A stretch of DNA of 64,000 nt, from NCBI GenBank assembly GCA_963725175.1, contig CAVRXH010000006.1, positions 6,634,001 to 6,698,000 on the forward strand, read 5' to 3'. Below, in pieces: positions 16,664 through 25,686 of the stretch (within the stretch, counting starts at the first letter, position 1; the number at the start of each line of letters is the position of its first letter). The notes under the pieces are model-generated. The model had not been told where the DNA came from. It did not search any database and was given only the letters and a program-made list of their open reading frames with translations. The translations under genes and the position numbers were made by a program. Source of the stretch: DASUBV01 sp963725175 (GTDB lineage Bacteria; Actinomycetota; Actinomycetes; Streptosporangiales; Streptosporangiaceae).

Positions 16664-19507
16664 ATGGATGCGGGCCGGGTCGATCTCTTCATCAGCCATG
16701 CGGGAAGCGATCAGGCCTGGGCAGAGTGGGCGGCGTGGGAGCTTGAGCGGGCCGGGTACCGAGTCGAACTGGACGTATGGGACTGGGCGGCCGGTGCGAA
16801 CTTCGTGGTGATGATGAGTGACGCGCTGGACCGGGCCGACCGAGTTCTGGCCCTGTACTCGCAGGCTTATTTTGACCGTGCCCGGTACACCGCGCAGGAG
16901 TGGTCGGCGTCGCTTGTGCATCTTCCTGGGATGAGCGATGGTCGGCTGGTTCCAGTCCGGGTCGAGGATGTTCCTGCGCAGCAGATTCCCGCGGTGCTGC
17001 GGGTTCTCGTATTCCGGGACGTGTTTGGCTTGCCGGAAGAGCAGGCGCGGCAGGTACTGCTCGATGCGGTTCGCGGCCCGTCGCGTCCGGACAGCAAGCC
17101 CACGTTCCCTTTTTCTGGCGGTGTCGGCCAGGTTGGCGGGTCGGCTCCGAGGTTTCCGGGGATCGTGCCTGAAGTATGGAATATTCCTCCGCGTAACGCA
17201 GTGTTCACGGGCCGGGATGCGGTGCTGGCCGGGATCCGGGATCGGATGAGGTCAGGCGGCCAGCTGACTCTTCAGGTCCTGACAGGCATGGGCGGAGCGG
17301 GCAAGACGCAGCTCGCGGCCGAGTATGCGCACCGGTTCGCGGGCGATTACAGCATGGCCTGGTGGATCGCCGCTGAACAGAGCGAGCTGATTGGTGAGCA
17401 GTTCGCTGCCTTGGCTGACGAGCTGAAATGCGTCGAACCAGGTATCCCGATCGCTGTGGTACGGCAGGCTGTGCTCACCGAAATGCGGAATCGGGGACGA
17501 TGGCTACTGGTCTTTGACAACGCCCAGACCGCCGAGGACATCAGGGCATGGCTGCCTGCCGGTTGCGGGCACGCGCTCATCACCTCTCGGACCCAGCAAT
17601 GGGCCGAGGTCGCTTCGGACGTTCCGGTTGAGATGATGGAACGGCCGGATTCTGTTGCGTTGCTGCGCCGCTGGGTGCCGCTCATAAGTGATGAAGATAG
17701 CGATGAGCTGGCCGCACAGCTGGGTGACTTGCCGCTGGGACTGGCCCAGGCTGGCGGTTACCTGGCGAGCACGGGCATGAGCGCGGAGGAGTACACGGTC
17801 CTGCTGCAAACGCGCGCGGCTGAGTTGCTCGGGCGGGGACGGCCGTCGTCCTACCCAGTGTCCCTGGCGGCCGCCACCCAGCTAGCCGTGGAGGAGCTAG
17901 CCAAGCGCAGCCCGGCCGCTGCGGAATTCGTCGCCACCGCCGCTTTCCTGGCGCCGGAGCCGATTCCGGCGAGCTGGCTTGCCTCGGCTTCGCCCGTGCT
18001 GCCTGAGACCCTGTCCGCACAGGTGACTGATCCTCTCGCGCGCGGCGACCTGCTAGCCCACCTGGGAGGCCACTCGCTGGCCAGGGTGGATGAGCGCGGG
18101 GTCCAGTTTCATCGCCTTACGCAGGCCATCGTGCGTGACCAGATGCCAGACGACCGAGCAGCGCCCGCCCGGCAGCGGGCAGCTGACACCGTAGCTGCCA
18201 ATCACCCCGGCGACCCTGAGGATCCCGGTACCTGGCCGGGCTGGGCGCGACTGCTGCCGCATCTGCTTGCAGCCGATCCGGCCCCTGACTGCAGCCTGAG
18301 CGTGCGGGTGGTCGGCGTCAGCGCGGCCTGGTACCTGATCATGCGCGGTGACTCTCAGGCCGGCCTAGATCTCGCCCGACTGTTTTACAACTCAGCGTCC
18401 GGATCCCCTGATGAGGAACAGATCAGCCTCGGGGCGGGGAACGCAGTCGCGACCGCGCTGGTGAGGCTTGACCGGCTCGGCGAGGCACGGCAGGTTGGCG
18501 GGGACGTGCTGGGCAGAGCCCGGCAGCTAAATGGCCAGGATCATCCCAATACGCTAGCCTCAGCGACCACCCTGGCTGTCATCCTGCGCGAAGCCGGCGA
18601 CGTACAGGCAGCCCGCGACTTGGACACGGACACTCTTGTCAGGACCCGCAGAGTTTTCGGCGGCGATCATCCCCGTACCCTCGCGGTGGCCAGCAATCTC
18701 GCGATCGAGGTGCGCAGGCTCGGCGACGCCGCGGCGGCCCGCGACATGGACCGTGACATCCTGAGCCGCCGCCGTCGAATCTTGGGACCTGACCATCCGG
18801 CGACCCTGACGTCGGCACATAACTTCGCCGCCGATTTCCGGGAACTCGGACAGACCCAGGCGGCTCGTGAGCTGGATGAAGACACCCTGAGTCGCCGCCG
18901 TAGCATCCTGGGGCCAGGTCACCCGGACACCCTGGCAACGGCCGGCAATCTCGCCATGGAACTCCATGCGCTCGAAGAGCTAGAGGCGGCGCGCGAACTA
19001 GGCGATGACGCCCTGGAGCGCTACCGCCAGACGCTGGGCTGCGACCACCGGTCCAGCCTGCTAGCTGCGCATAACCTCGCTGCGGTTTACCGAGATCTAG
19101 ACGAACCCAGCAAGGCCTGGGATCTGGACCGGGACACACTCAACCGCCTGCGGCGTATCCACGGCGAAGACCACCCCGATACGCTGATGGCCGCGCATCT
19201 CACTGCATTTGATCTGCGCGCACTCGGCGAACTGGACGAGGCCCGAAACCTCGATCTAGACACCTTCAACCGGCGCCGCCAGACCCTAGGGCCCGACCAT
19301 CCCGACACCCTGTGGTCCGCCACCAACCTTGCGGGCGACCTGGTTTCCCTCGGCGATCCGGGTGCTGCCCGTGATCTGAATCAAGACATTCTCGAGCGCC
19401 GTCAGCGGACTCTCGGCGACAACCACCCCGATACCCGTGCCTCAGCCATCAATCTAGCCATCGCCGAGGCCGAAATAGCCGGGCATAACCTGGGACAGCA
19501 AGGCTAA
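16664..19507 (+). CDS. TIR-NB-ARC-TPR protein (bacterial NLR-like)
   Basis: The 947-residue protein starts at ATG 16664; TTG 16646 or GTG 16649 are alternatives nearer to the AGAGG. Residues 5-140 form a TIR domain (VDLFISHAGSDQAWAEWAAWE, VLALYSQAYF, TAQEWSASL with the candidate catalytic Glu). An NB-ARC ATPase follows at about 185-450 (Walker A GMGGAGKTQLA, WLLVFDNAQ, GHALITSRTQQWAEV, LGDLPLGLAQAGGYL). The C-terminal half is 42-residue TPRs of the GPDHPxTLxxAxNLAxxxRxLG type. TIR domains of this class either degrade NAD or signal in immunity, and TIR-STAND-TPR proteins act in anti-phage defence or in FxSxx-COOH peptide systems. No FxsA/FxsB gene is nearby, so defence is the simpler guess. 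It stands alone in its transcription unit. Confidence 0.85.
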   Translation: MDAGRVDLFISHAGSDQAWAEWAAWELERAGYRVELDVWDWAAGANFVVMMSDALDRADRVLALYSQAYFDRARYTAQEWSASLVHLPGMSDGRLVPVRVEDVPAQQIPAVLRVLVFRDVFGLPEEQARQVLLDAVRGPSRPDSKPTFPFSGGVGQVGGSAPRFPGIVPEVWNIPPRNAVFTGRDAVLAGIRDRMRSGGQLTLQVLTGMGGAGKTQLAAEYAHRFAGDYSMAWWIAAEQSELIGEQFAALADELKCVEPGIPIAVVRQAVLTEMRNRGRWLLVFDNAQTAEDIRAWLPAGCGHALITSRTQQWAEVASDVPVEMMERPDSVALLRRWVPLISDEDSDELAAQLGDLPLGLAQAGGYLASTGMSAEEYTVLLQTRAAELLGRGRPSSYPVSLAAATQLAVEELAKRSPAAAEFVATAAFLAPEPIPASWLASASPVLPETLSAQVTDPLARGDLLAHLGGHSLARVDERGVQFHRLTQAIVRDQMPDDRAAPARQRAADTVAANHPGDPEDPGTWPGWARLLPHLLAADPAPDCSLSVRVVGVSAAWYLIMRGDSQAGLDLARLFYNSASGSPDEEQISLGAGNAVATALVRLDRLGEARQVGGDVLGRARQLNGQDHPNTLASATTLAVILREAGDVQAARDLDTDTLVRTRRVFGGDHPRTLAVASNLAIEVRRLGDAAAARDMDRDILSRRRRILGPDHPATLTSAHNFAADFRELGQTQAARELDEDTLSRRRSILGPGHPDTLATAGNLAMELHALEELEAARELGDDALERYRQTLGCDHRSSLLAAHNLAAVYRDLDEPSKAWDLDRDTLNRLRRIHGEDHPDTLMAAHLTAFDLRALGELDEARNLDLDTFNRRRQTLGPDHPDTLWSATNLAGDLVSLGDPGAARDLNQDILERRQRTLGDNHPDTRASAINLAIAEAEIAGHNLGQQG

Positions 19508-19999
19508 AGCGATAGCTGCCAGTCGAACTGTTCGCCGCGCTGCTAGCCCCCGAGAATCCGCCTGTGTTACGACGTTGACTAGAACCTGCCCCCGACGCCA
19601 GAGGGTCAAAATTCGAGCGTCGTTGACATGTGGTAACCAGGAGGTGGCCAGGCCCAGCGGGGGACGATGCGGAGCTGTCCTGACGTGATCCTGGACAGGA
19701 CGACCTCGGCCTTAACGCCCGGCTGCGCTGCCACCAGGCCGCCGTCCGGCAGGTAACCGGCCGCTGATTACCGGCCGTTCACGCACAGCTCGCCACATGC
19801 CGAGGTGGGTGGCGTTGTCTTGCTCCCGCTTCGTCATTGTCCGGGGCTGCCAGAACCCGTCAAGGGCACCTGCGGCGGCGAGACCCTTGACAGAACCTGC
19901 CCGTAGTCCGGAGCTCGCAGCTATCGGGAGCCGGGGAAGGGTGCGGAGACGGCAATGCATCCTAAGAATCACGACCAGCCCAGAGAATTCAATCGTCGA
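19508..19999. other. Gap without a recognisable gene
   Basis: This stretch between the TIR gene and a convergent minus-strand gene holds only short frames without recognisable motifs. No clear hairpin terminator with a T-run was found. Confidence 0.35.
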
Positions 20000-20713
20000 T
20001 CAAACGCCATTACTCGCAGGTGGTTCATCCATGATCGAGAGACGCCTGGAGATATAAGATGTTACGTCCGCCTTTCCCTCTAGGCGCTTATTGAGGTCAG
20101 TTAGCATCTCTCGGCTTTCGTCAACTTTATCAAGGAATGCCTTCAATGAAGAGGAGATGCGCTTTTTCGCCAATCGGATCGCAAGAGGATGCCAAATCGC
20201 TGTTTTAAGTAGCGACAGAGCTGATTGACGGGCCTTTTCGGCTCGCCTGTCTCCAGCAAGATCGCGCACTTCACTCGCCATTTTTATTGCTTGCTGCACG
20301 TCTCTCCGAACTTTTGCAGGGTCGAGTGAAGAATCCTCTTGGAGGATAGCTGGAACAGCTTTGACTACGCGAATGGCAAGTCCATCTGCTATGGCTTCCA
20401 TGCGGCGAAGCTCGTAATTTACCCTTACGCTATTGATGTACAGCCTAAGAAAGTCATACGGAACTCCTGCAATCAGTCCGGCCGCTTCTAGCGGTGCCAA
20501 GAATTCGTCCATCTGCGGTAGTGGGTTAACATCCCCCGTATCAGGGGAGAACGTTACCTTTAGCGCAGAAAATGCTGCCTCAACTTTGCCAACATGTTCA
20601 ATTACAAGCGCCCTGGCCGCCCGACGGTCACGAATATGCGTGACGTACTGAGTGGCCGCCGCGCCCACGATGCCGCCAATGGTGGTGTAGACAATAATAA
20701 TCAAGTTATTCAA
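20000..20713 (-). CDS. Hypothetical membrane-anchored helical protein
   Basis: The frame opens with TTG 20713. Residues 3-22 (NLIIIVYTTIGGIVGAAATQY) form one membrane anchor followed by basic residues, then about 200 mostly helical residues with LDPAKVRRDVQQAIKMASEV and AFLDKVDESREMLTDLNKRL. Base composition is clearly lower in GC than the surroundings, and codon use is relaxed, a sign of recent acquisition. No family was recognised. Single-anchor helical proteins of this kind are frequent next to defence genes. Confidence 0.5.
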   Translation of the reverse strand: MNNLIIIVYTTIGGIVGAAATQYVTHIRDRRAARALVIEHVGKVEAAFSALKVTFSPDTGDVNPLPQMDEFLAPLEAAGLIAGVPYDFLRLYINSVRVNYELRRMEAIADGLAIRVVKAVPAILQEDSSLDPAKVRRDVQQAIKMASEVRDLAGDRRAEKARQSALSLLKTAIWHPLAIRLAKKRISSSLKAFLDKVDESREMLTDLNKRLEGKADVTSYISRRLSIMDEPPASNGV

Positions 20714-20934
20714 GGGGCCCTTCGCCTACATGAGAATTGAGATTGCTGGGTCATGCGTCCTAGCGCCCCCGCGAGACCCATGACTAGAGTTCACGGAGAA
20801 GGACTCATCGCCCACGATTGGACGTCAATGATCTGTTGACACTGTACCGACGAACACTGGCGACCGTGGATAGTCAGTCCGCGCGCCCTGGCCGAACCAT
20901 GTCCCGTTGGTGACGCTTAAGAGCCAACAGCGGC

Positions 20935-21306
20935 TCAGACGGAAGCACTGTGACACCTACTGCCGCACCACTCGGGCGCCGGCGGGGCGCTAACAGCGGC
21001 CCTGCCTTCCTCAAGGGTGACTTCACGGTCCATATTCGCGATGTAGACGAGCACCCGGCCGGTATCAGCGCCCTCGGCATGCTCGGGCCGGATGAAGGTC
21101 CGGACCCGGAACGGCTCCGCCCGGCACGCTCGCCGCATCGCCGCACGCCAGCCATCCGCCTGCTCACGGCTATCGAACTGCTCGTAGATGAAGCCGGCCC
21201 GGCGCAGCGACTCCATGTACACGCCAAGCTCAGGCACATCGAAGCTCACGCCGGTAGCGTAGCCGTCCTCGACGCGGAGCGCGCGCCTCTTAGGGCGCCG
21301 CACCAA
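20935..21306 (-). CDS. Hypothetical small protein
   Basis: From GTG 21306 the 123-residue product reads RRALRVEDGYATGVSFDVPE, then GVYMESLRRAGFIYEQFDSR, EQADGWRAAMRRACRAEPFRV and VLVYIANMDREVTLEEGRAA. The alternation of strands and helices is protein-like, and the codon third positions are GC-rich as in real genes. I do not recognise the family. It precedes the nucleotidyltransferase-like gene's 3' end on the same strand, with a 51-bp gap. Confidence 0.45.
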   Translation of the reverse strand: MVRRPKRRALRVEDGYATGVSFDVPELGVYMESLRRAGFIYEQFDSREQADGWRAAMRRACRAEPFRVRTFIRPEHAEGADTGRVLVYIANMDREVTLEEGRAAVSAPPAPEWCGSRCHSASV

Positions 21307-21357
21307 GCCCCAGCAGCCGGCGTCCGCTGAGGTTGTCTTTACGCTCGACCCGTGAGG

Positions 21358-22053
21358 TCACTTCTCGGCTATGGCGTCCGGCGGCGGCTGGATCGCATCC
21401 GGGTCGTCGGCAACGGCGTAGACGACCTTGAACCGGTCGGTAAGCTCCCGGACGTTCTCACTGGTGATGCTGATCGCGGACGAGCGGTTCTTCAAGGTCA
21501 TATGCAGCTCACGGCGCGGCCAGAACAGCCGCTCGTGGAATGCGCTGAACCTCCGCCCGCTGGCTGCGGCGTACTCCAGGGCCTTGTCGACGTACCGTTG
21601 CCCGTCGGTGTCACGGCGAACCGGCGAGACGGCGAGGTCCAGGTCGCCGAGCGGGTCGACAGCAGGATCGAGATAGCTGCCGAACACGACGATCTCCGCG
21701 ACTGTCAGCAGCCTGGCCGGGTCGGCGTTGTAGGCGCGGGCACGTTCGATGACCTGGCTAAGAAGCCGGGTGGCGGTTTGGCGGCTGATGGGGTTGGCGA
21801 GTCTGGCGTTTGCCAGCGCGTTGCCCTTGATGGTGGTGGTCCACGAGTCATCGCCTTCAGCAGACGCTTGCCCGCTGCGCTCGACGTATCCCGCTGCTTC
21901 GAAGGCACGCATCTGCTCTCCGGCAGCATCCTGGCTCAAGTCCAGGATGCCGCAGGCGTCCTCAACGGGGCGGGTGCCGTAGTAGGCGCGCATCAGCCGC
22001 CGTGCTGCCGGTGCGGCCAGGCCGCAGATCGTCTCCTCTTTTGAAATCCGCAT
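21358..22053 (-). CDS. Predicted nucleotidyltransferase-domain protein
   Basis: ATG 22053 follows GGGAG. Residues 1-70 form a winged-helix-like N-terminus (ARRLMRAYYGTRPVEDACGIL, MRAFEAAGYVERSG). Residues 105-165 contain the polymerase-beta-type nucleotidyltransferase signature FGSYLDPAVDPLGDLDLAVSP, that is GS followed by DxD. The C-terminal part (FKVVYAVADDPDAI) is shorter. Such stand-alone nucleotidyltransferases occur in MNT/HEPN toxin-antitoxin pairs and defence loci, but no HEPN partner is obvious here. The frame is open 5' to 22401, but that part looks non-coding. Confidence 0.7.
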   Translation of the reverse strand: MRISKEETICGLAAPAARRLMRAYYGTRPVEDACGILDLSQDAAGEQMRAFEAAGYVERSGQASAEGDDSWTTTIKGNALANARLANPISRQTATRLLSQVIERARAYNADPARLLTVAEIVVFGSYLDPAVDPLGDLDLAVSPVRRDTDGQRYVDKALEYAAASGRRFSAFHERLFWPRRELHMTLKNRSSAISITSENVRELTDRFKVVYAVADDPDAIQPPPDAIAEK

Positions 22054-22228
22054 GCAGGCTCCCAGCGCTCGTGATGCCCGGACACAGGGGAAGTGATACC
22101 ACTCGGGCCCGACACCCGCCATTGGGCAATCCGCAGAAATTGCGGCGCCGCGGCTGCTTCCGCCCGTCACCGACAGTCGCCCCGTGTCCAGGCCGAATCC
22201 TGCGTACCCAAGACCGGAATGAAAAGGC

Positions 22229-23152
22229 TCACTGTCGTGCAGCCTCGCTCTGCCCGGAACCCCCGTGGTCAGTGTGCTGAATATCAGGGGCGACTGACGA
22301 GGAGCTATCGTCGGTTTCGAATACTTGGAGCTTCCTGTCACTGCGATGAGGGCTAATGGCCACGGCGCCAAGCTGGCTTGCGGTCGCGAGCATCTGATCA
22401 ACTATACATTCCAGCACTCTGTCCTTAGCGGAATCAGAAATATTTTCCGCGAGACGCTCTGCGGTTAGATAATAACTATTTAGGAGTGGCTGGTTATAGT
22501 ACTGGTTGAGCTGAGATAGTGATCGCTCGTACACATGTATATACGTGCGTCCAAGAAATCCGGCTAAGAGGCCGCCAATCGGCGCCAGCGCTGCTGTTAT
22601 TATCTTACCCTCGAAAGAGCTGATTACAATTACTGACGTGAAGCATGCGATCAGCCAGGTGAACCCGGCAAATATAGCTCTCTGTCCCGATCTGAAAGAT
22701 TTCTGAGCTTGGTTGGTGGCGATCGAATGATACTCGTTAAGCATCGAGCGGTTAAGCTCGATAAGGCTCGGGAGGGTCATGCGATCGCGTAGTCGGCTGA
22801 GGGCTTGCTCTACCTCCTCGCGTCTTTGGCGATTGGCATCTCCTGCTATCTTCAGAGCTTCTACCCTGGCGTGCCAGTAGGACATTCCAAGTGCGCTGAT
22901 TGCTATGAGGCACAGGCCGATAACGACGTAAAGTATTATTGCATCAGTGCTAGTCATGTGAAAGGGATTATGCTTAACTGTTACTACTTTTACCCTGGCT
23001 CCCCTGGCCCTTGCCTCCGCCTCCAGGAGTCTTAGCTGTTCGGGTGAAAGAGTGTCCGTGGAGCAGCCAACTAGAGTAACGCAAGCTACCAACGCGACAG
23101 AAAGGAGAATGGTAACTGAAGTGTAAGTTCTATCGCGTACCCAACTGCGCAT
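22229..23152 (-). CDS. Lipoprotein-like membrane protein with TRADD-N-associated TM domain
   Basis: ATG 23152 follows TGGAGAG; an in-frame GTG at 23170 is an alternative. The N-terminus is a lipoprotein-type signal (SVTILLSVALVACVTLVGC). A second membrane helix follows (IILYVVIGLCLIAISALGM), then a helical linker and a two-helix module starting LNRSMLNEYHSIATNQAQKS with membrane parts AIFAGFTWLIACFTSVIVI and ALAPIGGLLAGFLGRTYIHV. The YHxIAxxQAxxSF pattern resembles the TRADD-N-associated two-TM domain described in predicted bacterial conflict systems; this match is from memory. The gene is AT-richer than average. It sits 3' of an HNH nuclease gene on the same strand. Confidence 0.6.
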   Translation of the reverse strand: MRSWVRDRTYTSVTILLSVALVACVTLVGCSTDTLSPEQLRLLEAEARARGARVKVVTVKHNPFHMTSTDAIILYVVIGLCLIAISALGMSYWHARVEALKIAGDANRQRREEVEQALSRLRDRMTLPSLIELNRSMLNEYHSIATNQAQKSFRSGQRAIFAGFTWLIACFTSVIVISSFEGKIITAALAPIGGLLAGFLGRTYIHVYERSLSQLNQYYNQPLLNSYYLTAERLAENISDSAKDRVLECIVDQMLATASQLGAVAISPHRSDRKLQVFETDDSSSSVAPDIQHTDHGGSGQSEAARQ

Positions 23153-23219
23153 AGGACTCTCCACACACACCTGTCGATGTTGTTGTTGTAGGTCTTCCTG
23201 CCGGGTCCTGCTCTATTGT

Positions 23220-24011
23220 TCAGCGCGGCCGCCTAGCCTCGCGCTGGAGTAGCGCGGCGATGGAGGGCTGGAGGCGTTCCTCAGCTGGCATTGAGAGGGG
23301 CCGGCCGTTAAGCATGATCGCGTTCTGGCGGTCGGCGGCTGTCCAGCCAGGGCCTGGATGGTCCGAAAGCGTGCAAGCTATCCGTCGGTCCGTGGTGACA
23401 ATCAGGATGCTGGCATCAAAGAGCAGATGATGGGTCCCGCATAGCAACAGGCCGTTGGCTGGGTCGAGCCGCTGGCTGAGGGTAGCGTGGCGCCAGGGTA
23501 TGATATGCGCGGCCTGCAAGGCGTCCTTCAGCGCTAACCCGCAGAAGGCGCAGCGCCCTTGGTATGCCCGCAGCAATGCCCGGCGGAACACATCCTGGGC
23601 GATGCCGCGATTATTGATGCGTCCCCAGACGGCAGTCGAGTCCTGCGGGCTGACAACCAGGTGATCGGCTAGATCGTCCGGCGTTTCGCCGTCGTCCGCG
23701 AAGGCGAAGGGATTGGGAAGCAGCTGCCATGGATGCGCCCAGACACGCCGGTATCCCTCGTCCAGGTTATCAACATCCCAGGCGATGAATCCTTCGCCAG
23801 GTCTGCCGCGCTGGTTGACCGCGAGGATAGTCAGCGGCGGGAGCTTCTCTTCCAGACAGTGGTCCTGTATAACACCTAGGACGTATCGTACGGGCCTTGG
23901 GTGGATGCCCAGAAGCTGCCCCAGCCGCGCGTAAGTGATCGTCCCACGCGTCCTGGCCGTGTCGGTAAATGCTGGCCAGGCGCGGGAGGCTCTCTCGTAC
24001 TGGTTCACCAT
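23220..24011 (-). CDS. HNH endonuclease
   Basis: The 263-residue protein starts at ATG 24011 after GAAGGAC. Residues 1-110 form a winged-helix-like specificity domain (GTITYARLGQLLGIHPRPVR, KLPPLTILAVNQRGRPGEGF). Residues 140-215 carry an HNH nuclease: RRALLRAYQGRCAFCGL, ALQAAHIIPWRHAT (the HI-P-W His), NGLLLCGTHHLLFD. The arrangement is like restriction-type HNH proteins that cut modified or invading DNA. The neighbouring membrane protein and nucleotidyltransferase on the same strand support a defence function, which is inferred. Confidence 0.8.
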   Translation of the reverse strand: MVNQYERASRAWPAFTDTARTRGTITYARLGQLLGIHPRPVRYVLGVIQDHCLEEKLPPLTILAVNQRGRPGEGFIAWDVDNLDEGYRRVWAHPWQLLPNPFAFADDGETPDDLADHLVVSPQDSTAVWGRINNRGIAQDVFRRALLRAYQGRCAFCGLALKDALQAAHIIPWRHATLSQRLDPANGLLLCGTHHLLFDASILIVTTDRRIACTLSDHPGPGWTAADRQNAIMLNGRPLSMPAEERLQPSIAALLQREARRPR

Positions 24012-24866
24012 TGCTAGTCAGGTCCTTCGCCGTTCGAGCCGCTGCGCACCCAATAGGCGCAGTACAAAAGGATCATAGCTGCCTCAGGGCTCATCTCGGA
24101 CCGGATGCCTACTGGCGGGATAACGACGTTGGCCTGTAGCTTATAGCGCGATACTGGCAATGGGTCGCTTATCCGGTTCTCCTGGCTCTTATGGTTGCCT
24201 GGTCAAAGAGGGAGGCGGACCCTACGCTCGGGCCCGCCCTGGTACGGTGACGCCGGGAGGGCCGGCCGTCCACCTATCCAGCCTGCGCCGGGCACCTTAA
24301 GGCCCCGGCCGGATTCATCCAAGTGGACCCGGATCCGCAGACGAAGCGGCCGCTCGCCGCAGCCGGATTCGGTGGGACTTCGTCGGCCCGTGTCCAGCAG
24401 GCCCAGCCGACTTGGCGCAAGGCCGACCTGATCATTACCTCGGCGAACTGCTACCTGACCATGTGGCCTGCGCTTACGACGTGGCAGCCGCGAGCCTGCT
24501 GCCCGCGCTGGCTTGGCATGCCGGTGGCCACACGCTTCGATAGCGAGTCGGAACGAATGCGGCTCGGCCAGCCATCGGGCTGGGCACGGAAGCCGCGCCG
24601 ATCACTTTCACGGCTGGCTACCGACCCGAAGGTGGCGGTCAGTAGGTGGACCGCGATGGGCGCGGGCGTGGCGTTCATGCTCATCCAGAGCCATGCAGAG
24701 GCGTGATCGACGAAGCTGACTCTAGGAGCGGGTTAGTGGCTGTAGTGGGAGCCCGACGGGAGCGCGCTTTGCTCGCCGTGGCTTGCTACTGCTCGGCTGT
24801 GCTCGACTCTGCTGCCGTTGACCTGCGCCGGTCCGCATCGGCTGGCAGGGGAGGGGTGGTGGCTCC
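24012..24866. other. Region without a recognisable gene, leading to an att-like site
   Basis: A frame at 24323-24706 translates to TWRKADLIITSANCYLTMWP and ESERMRLGQPSGWARKPRRS, but I recognise no family and there is no convincing ribosome site. It could be a decayed gene end. I see nothing else in this stretch. Confidence 0.35.
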
Positions 24867-24911
24867 CCTTACAAGCGAGGGGTCGGTGGTTCGAACCCAC
24901 CTGCGCCCACC
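24867..24911 (+). repeat. tRNA-Val(TAC) 3' fragment, att-like copy 1
   Basis: The 45 bp begin with the anticodon loop and stem (CTTACAAGCGAG), continue through the T-arm (GGTGG-TTCGAAC-CCACC) and the 3' acceptor strand TGCGCCC, and end ACC. The D-arm and 5' acceptor are missing, so this is not a functional tRNA. Copies occur at 31687-31731 and 34348-34392. The flank to about 24970 is also shared with copy 2. Integrative elements regenerate such tRNA 3' ends as attachment sites. Confidence 0.75.
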
Positions 24912-25440
24912 TGATGTCTAGTCTGACCTGCGGGGATGGCGGCTGCAACCGGTTATTTCCACTGGCCGGGGTGGCCGCAGCGGTTCAGGCGAGTGGTCTG
25001 GGACGGGGCGGGTTAAAGGCCTGGGTCCTGCGATGATGCGGGCCGGGGGAGCGCTACAGCAGTCAGTGACCTCTCGCCTTTAAATGATCATCGTTGCCTG
25101 CCACGCGGCGGAAGGGGTACGGCGGCAGGACCCCGCCGGGCAGAGGAGAGTCAGTTGATCTTCTGCCGCACGAGGTGTCTGGGCGCGCGAGCATGCCGGC
25201 TGCTGCCCTGTCCGGAATCATGAGCGCCGTGTCCGGAACCAGGTCGTTTGGAGTGCCGACTCCGGCGCAGCAAGGATGGCGCGGACTGGCGGTGCCCTGG
25301 CCGGCTGGGTGCGCGTCCAGCGCAATCCGAGTCCGCTCATCGTTCGCTGGTGAACCGGTTACGTGGCTGCGGGGTTAGCTACAGCAGTCAGTGGCTTTGC
25401 GCCTTGGCGGCTTTCCGGCCGGCTGACGGGGTGGCGGGGT
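24912..25440. other. Repeat-bearing gap downstream of att-like copy 1
   Basis: About 60 bp after the tRNA fragment are nearly identical to the sequence after copy 2 (GGGGATGGCGGCTGCAACCG block). The motif CAGTGACCTCTCGCCTTT appears at about 25063 and again before copies 2 and 3 and in a variant near 31890. No gene was recognised. Confidence 0.45.
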
Positions 25441-25686
25441 TCAGGGCCATTCGAGGCGGAGGAGGTAGACCTCGCGGTGTTCTTCCAGGACGAGGTAGGT
25501 GGCGAGGCCGAGTTCGCCGAAGGCGTGGGTGAGCATGTTGGCGCGCGGGTTGGCGGTGCTGAACGGGGTTCCGCTCCAGGGTGCGGTTTCGAGCAGGGTG
25601 ACGAGCTCGGCGAGCGGGCGGAGGGCTTCCTGGGGGATGGTGCTGATCTGGTGTTCGGCGACCGGGTCGAGGCTGAGCTGGTACAC
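25441..25686 (-). CDS. ParE/RelE-like toxin of a toxin-antitoxin pair
   Basis: The 81-residue protein (start GTG 25686) has the compact RelE/ParE-type fold pattern: YQLSLDPVAEHQISTIPQEA, LRPLAELVTLLETAPWSGTP and the closing beta strands GLATYLVLEEHREVYLLRLEWP. Related actinomycete proteins are annotated as toxin-like and follow a DUF6247 gene. Here the start codon GTG directly abuts the TAG stop of the upstream gene with no spacer, implying translational coupling. Whether it is an mRNA interferase or a gyrase poison cannot be told. Confidence 0.65.
   Translation of the reverse strand: MYQLSLDPVAEHQISTIPQEALRPLAELVTLLETAPWSGTPFSTANPRANMLTHAFGELGLATYLVLEEHREVYLLRLEWP

Noticed and set aside
16664..19507. 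Assignment as FxsT of an FxSxx-COOH peptide system
   Set aside because: Domain order would allow it, but no FxsA-like peptide with FxSxx end and no FxsB-type radical SAM gene is next to it; the radical SAM gene of the window is 40 kb away in a different RiPP locus.
22054..22401. N-terminal 116-residue extension of the nucleotidyltransferase-like protein
   Set aside because: The extension lacks protein-like patterning, overlaps the neighbouring gene's end, and ATG 22053 has a good GGGAG site.
24867..24911. A functional tRNA-Val gene
   Set aside because: Anticodon loop, T-arm and 3' acceptor are present, but the D-arm and 5' acceptor strand cannot be found upstream; the same is true of the two other copies.
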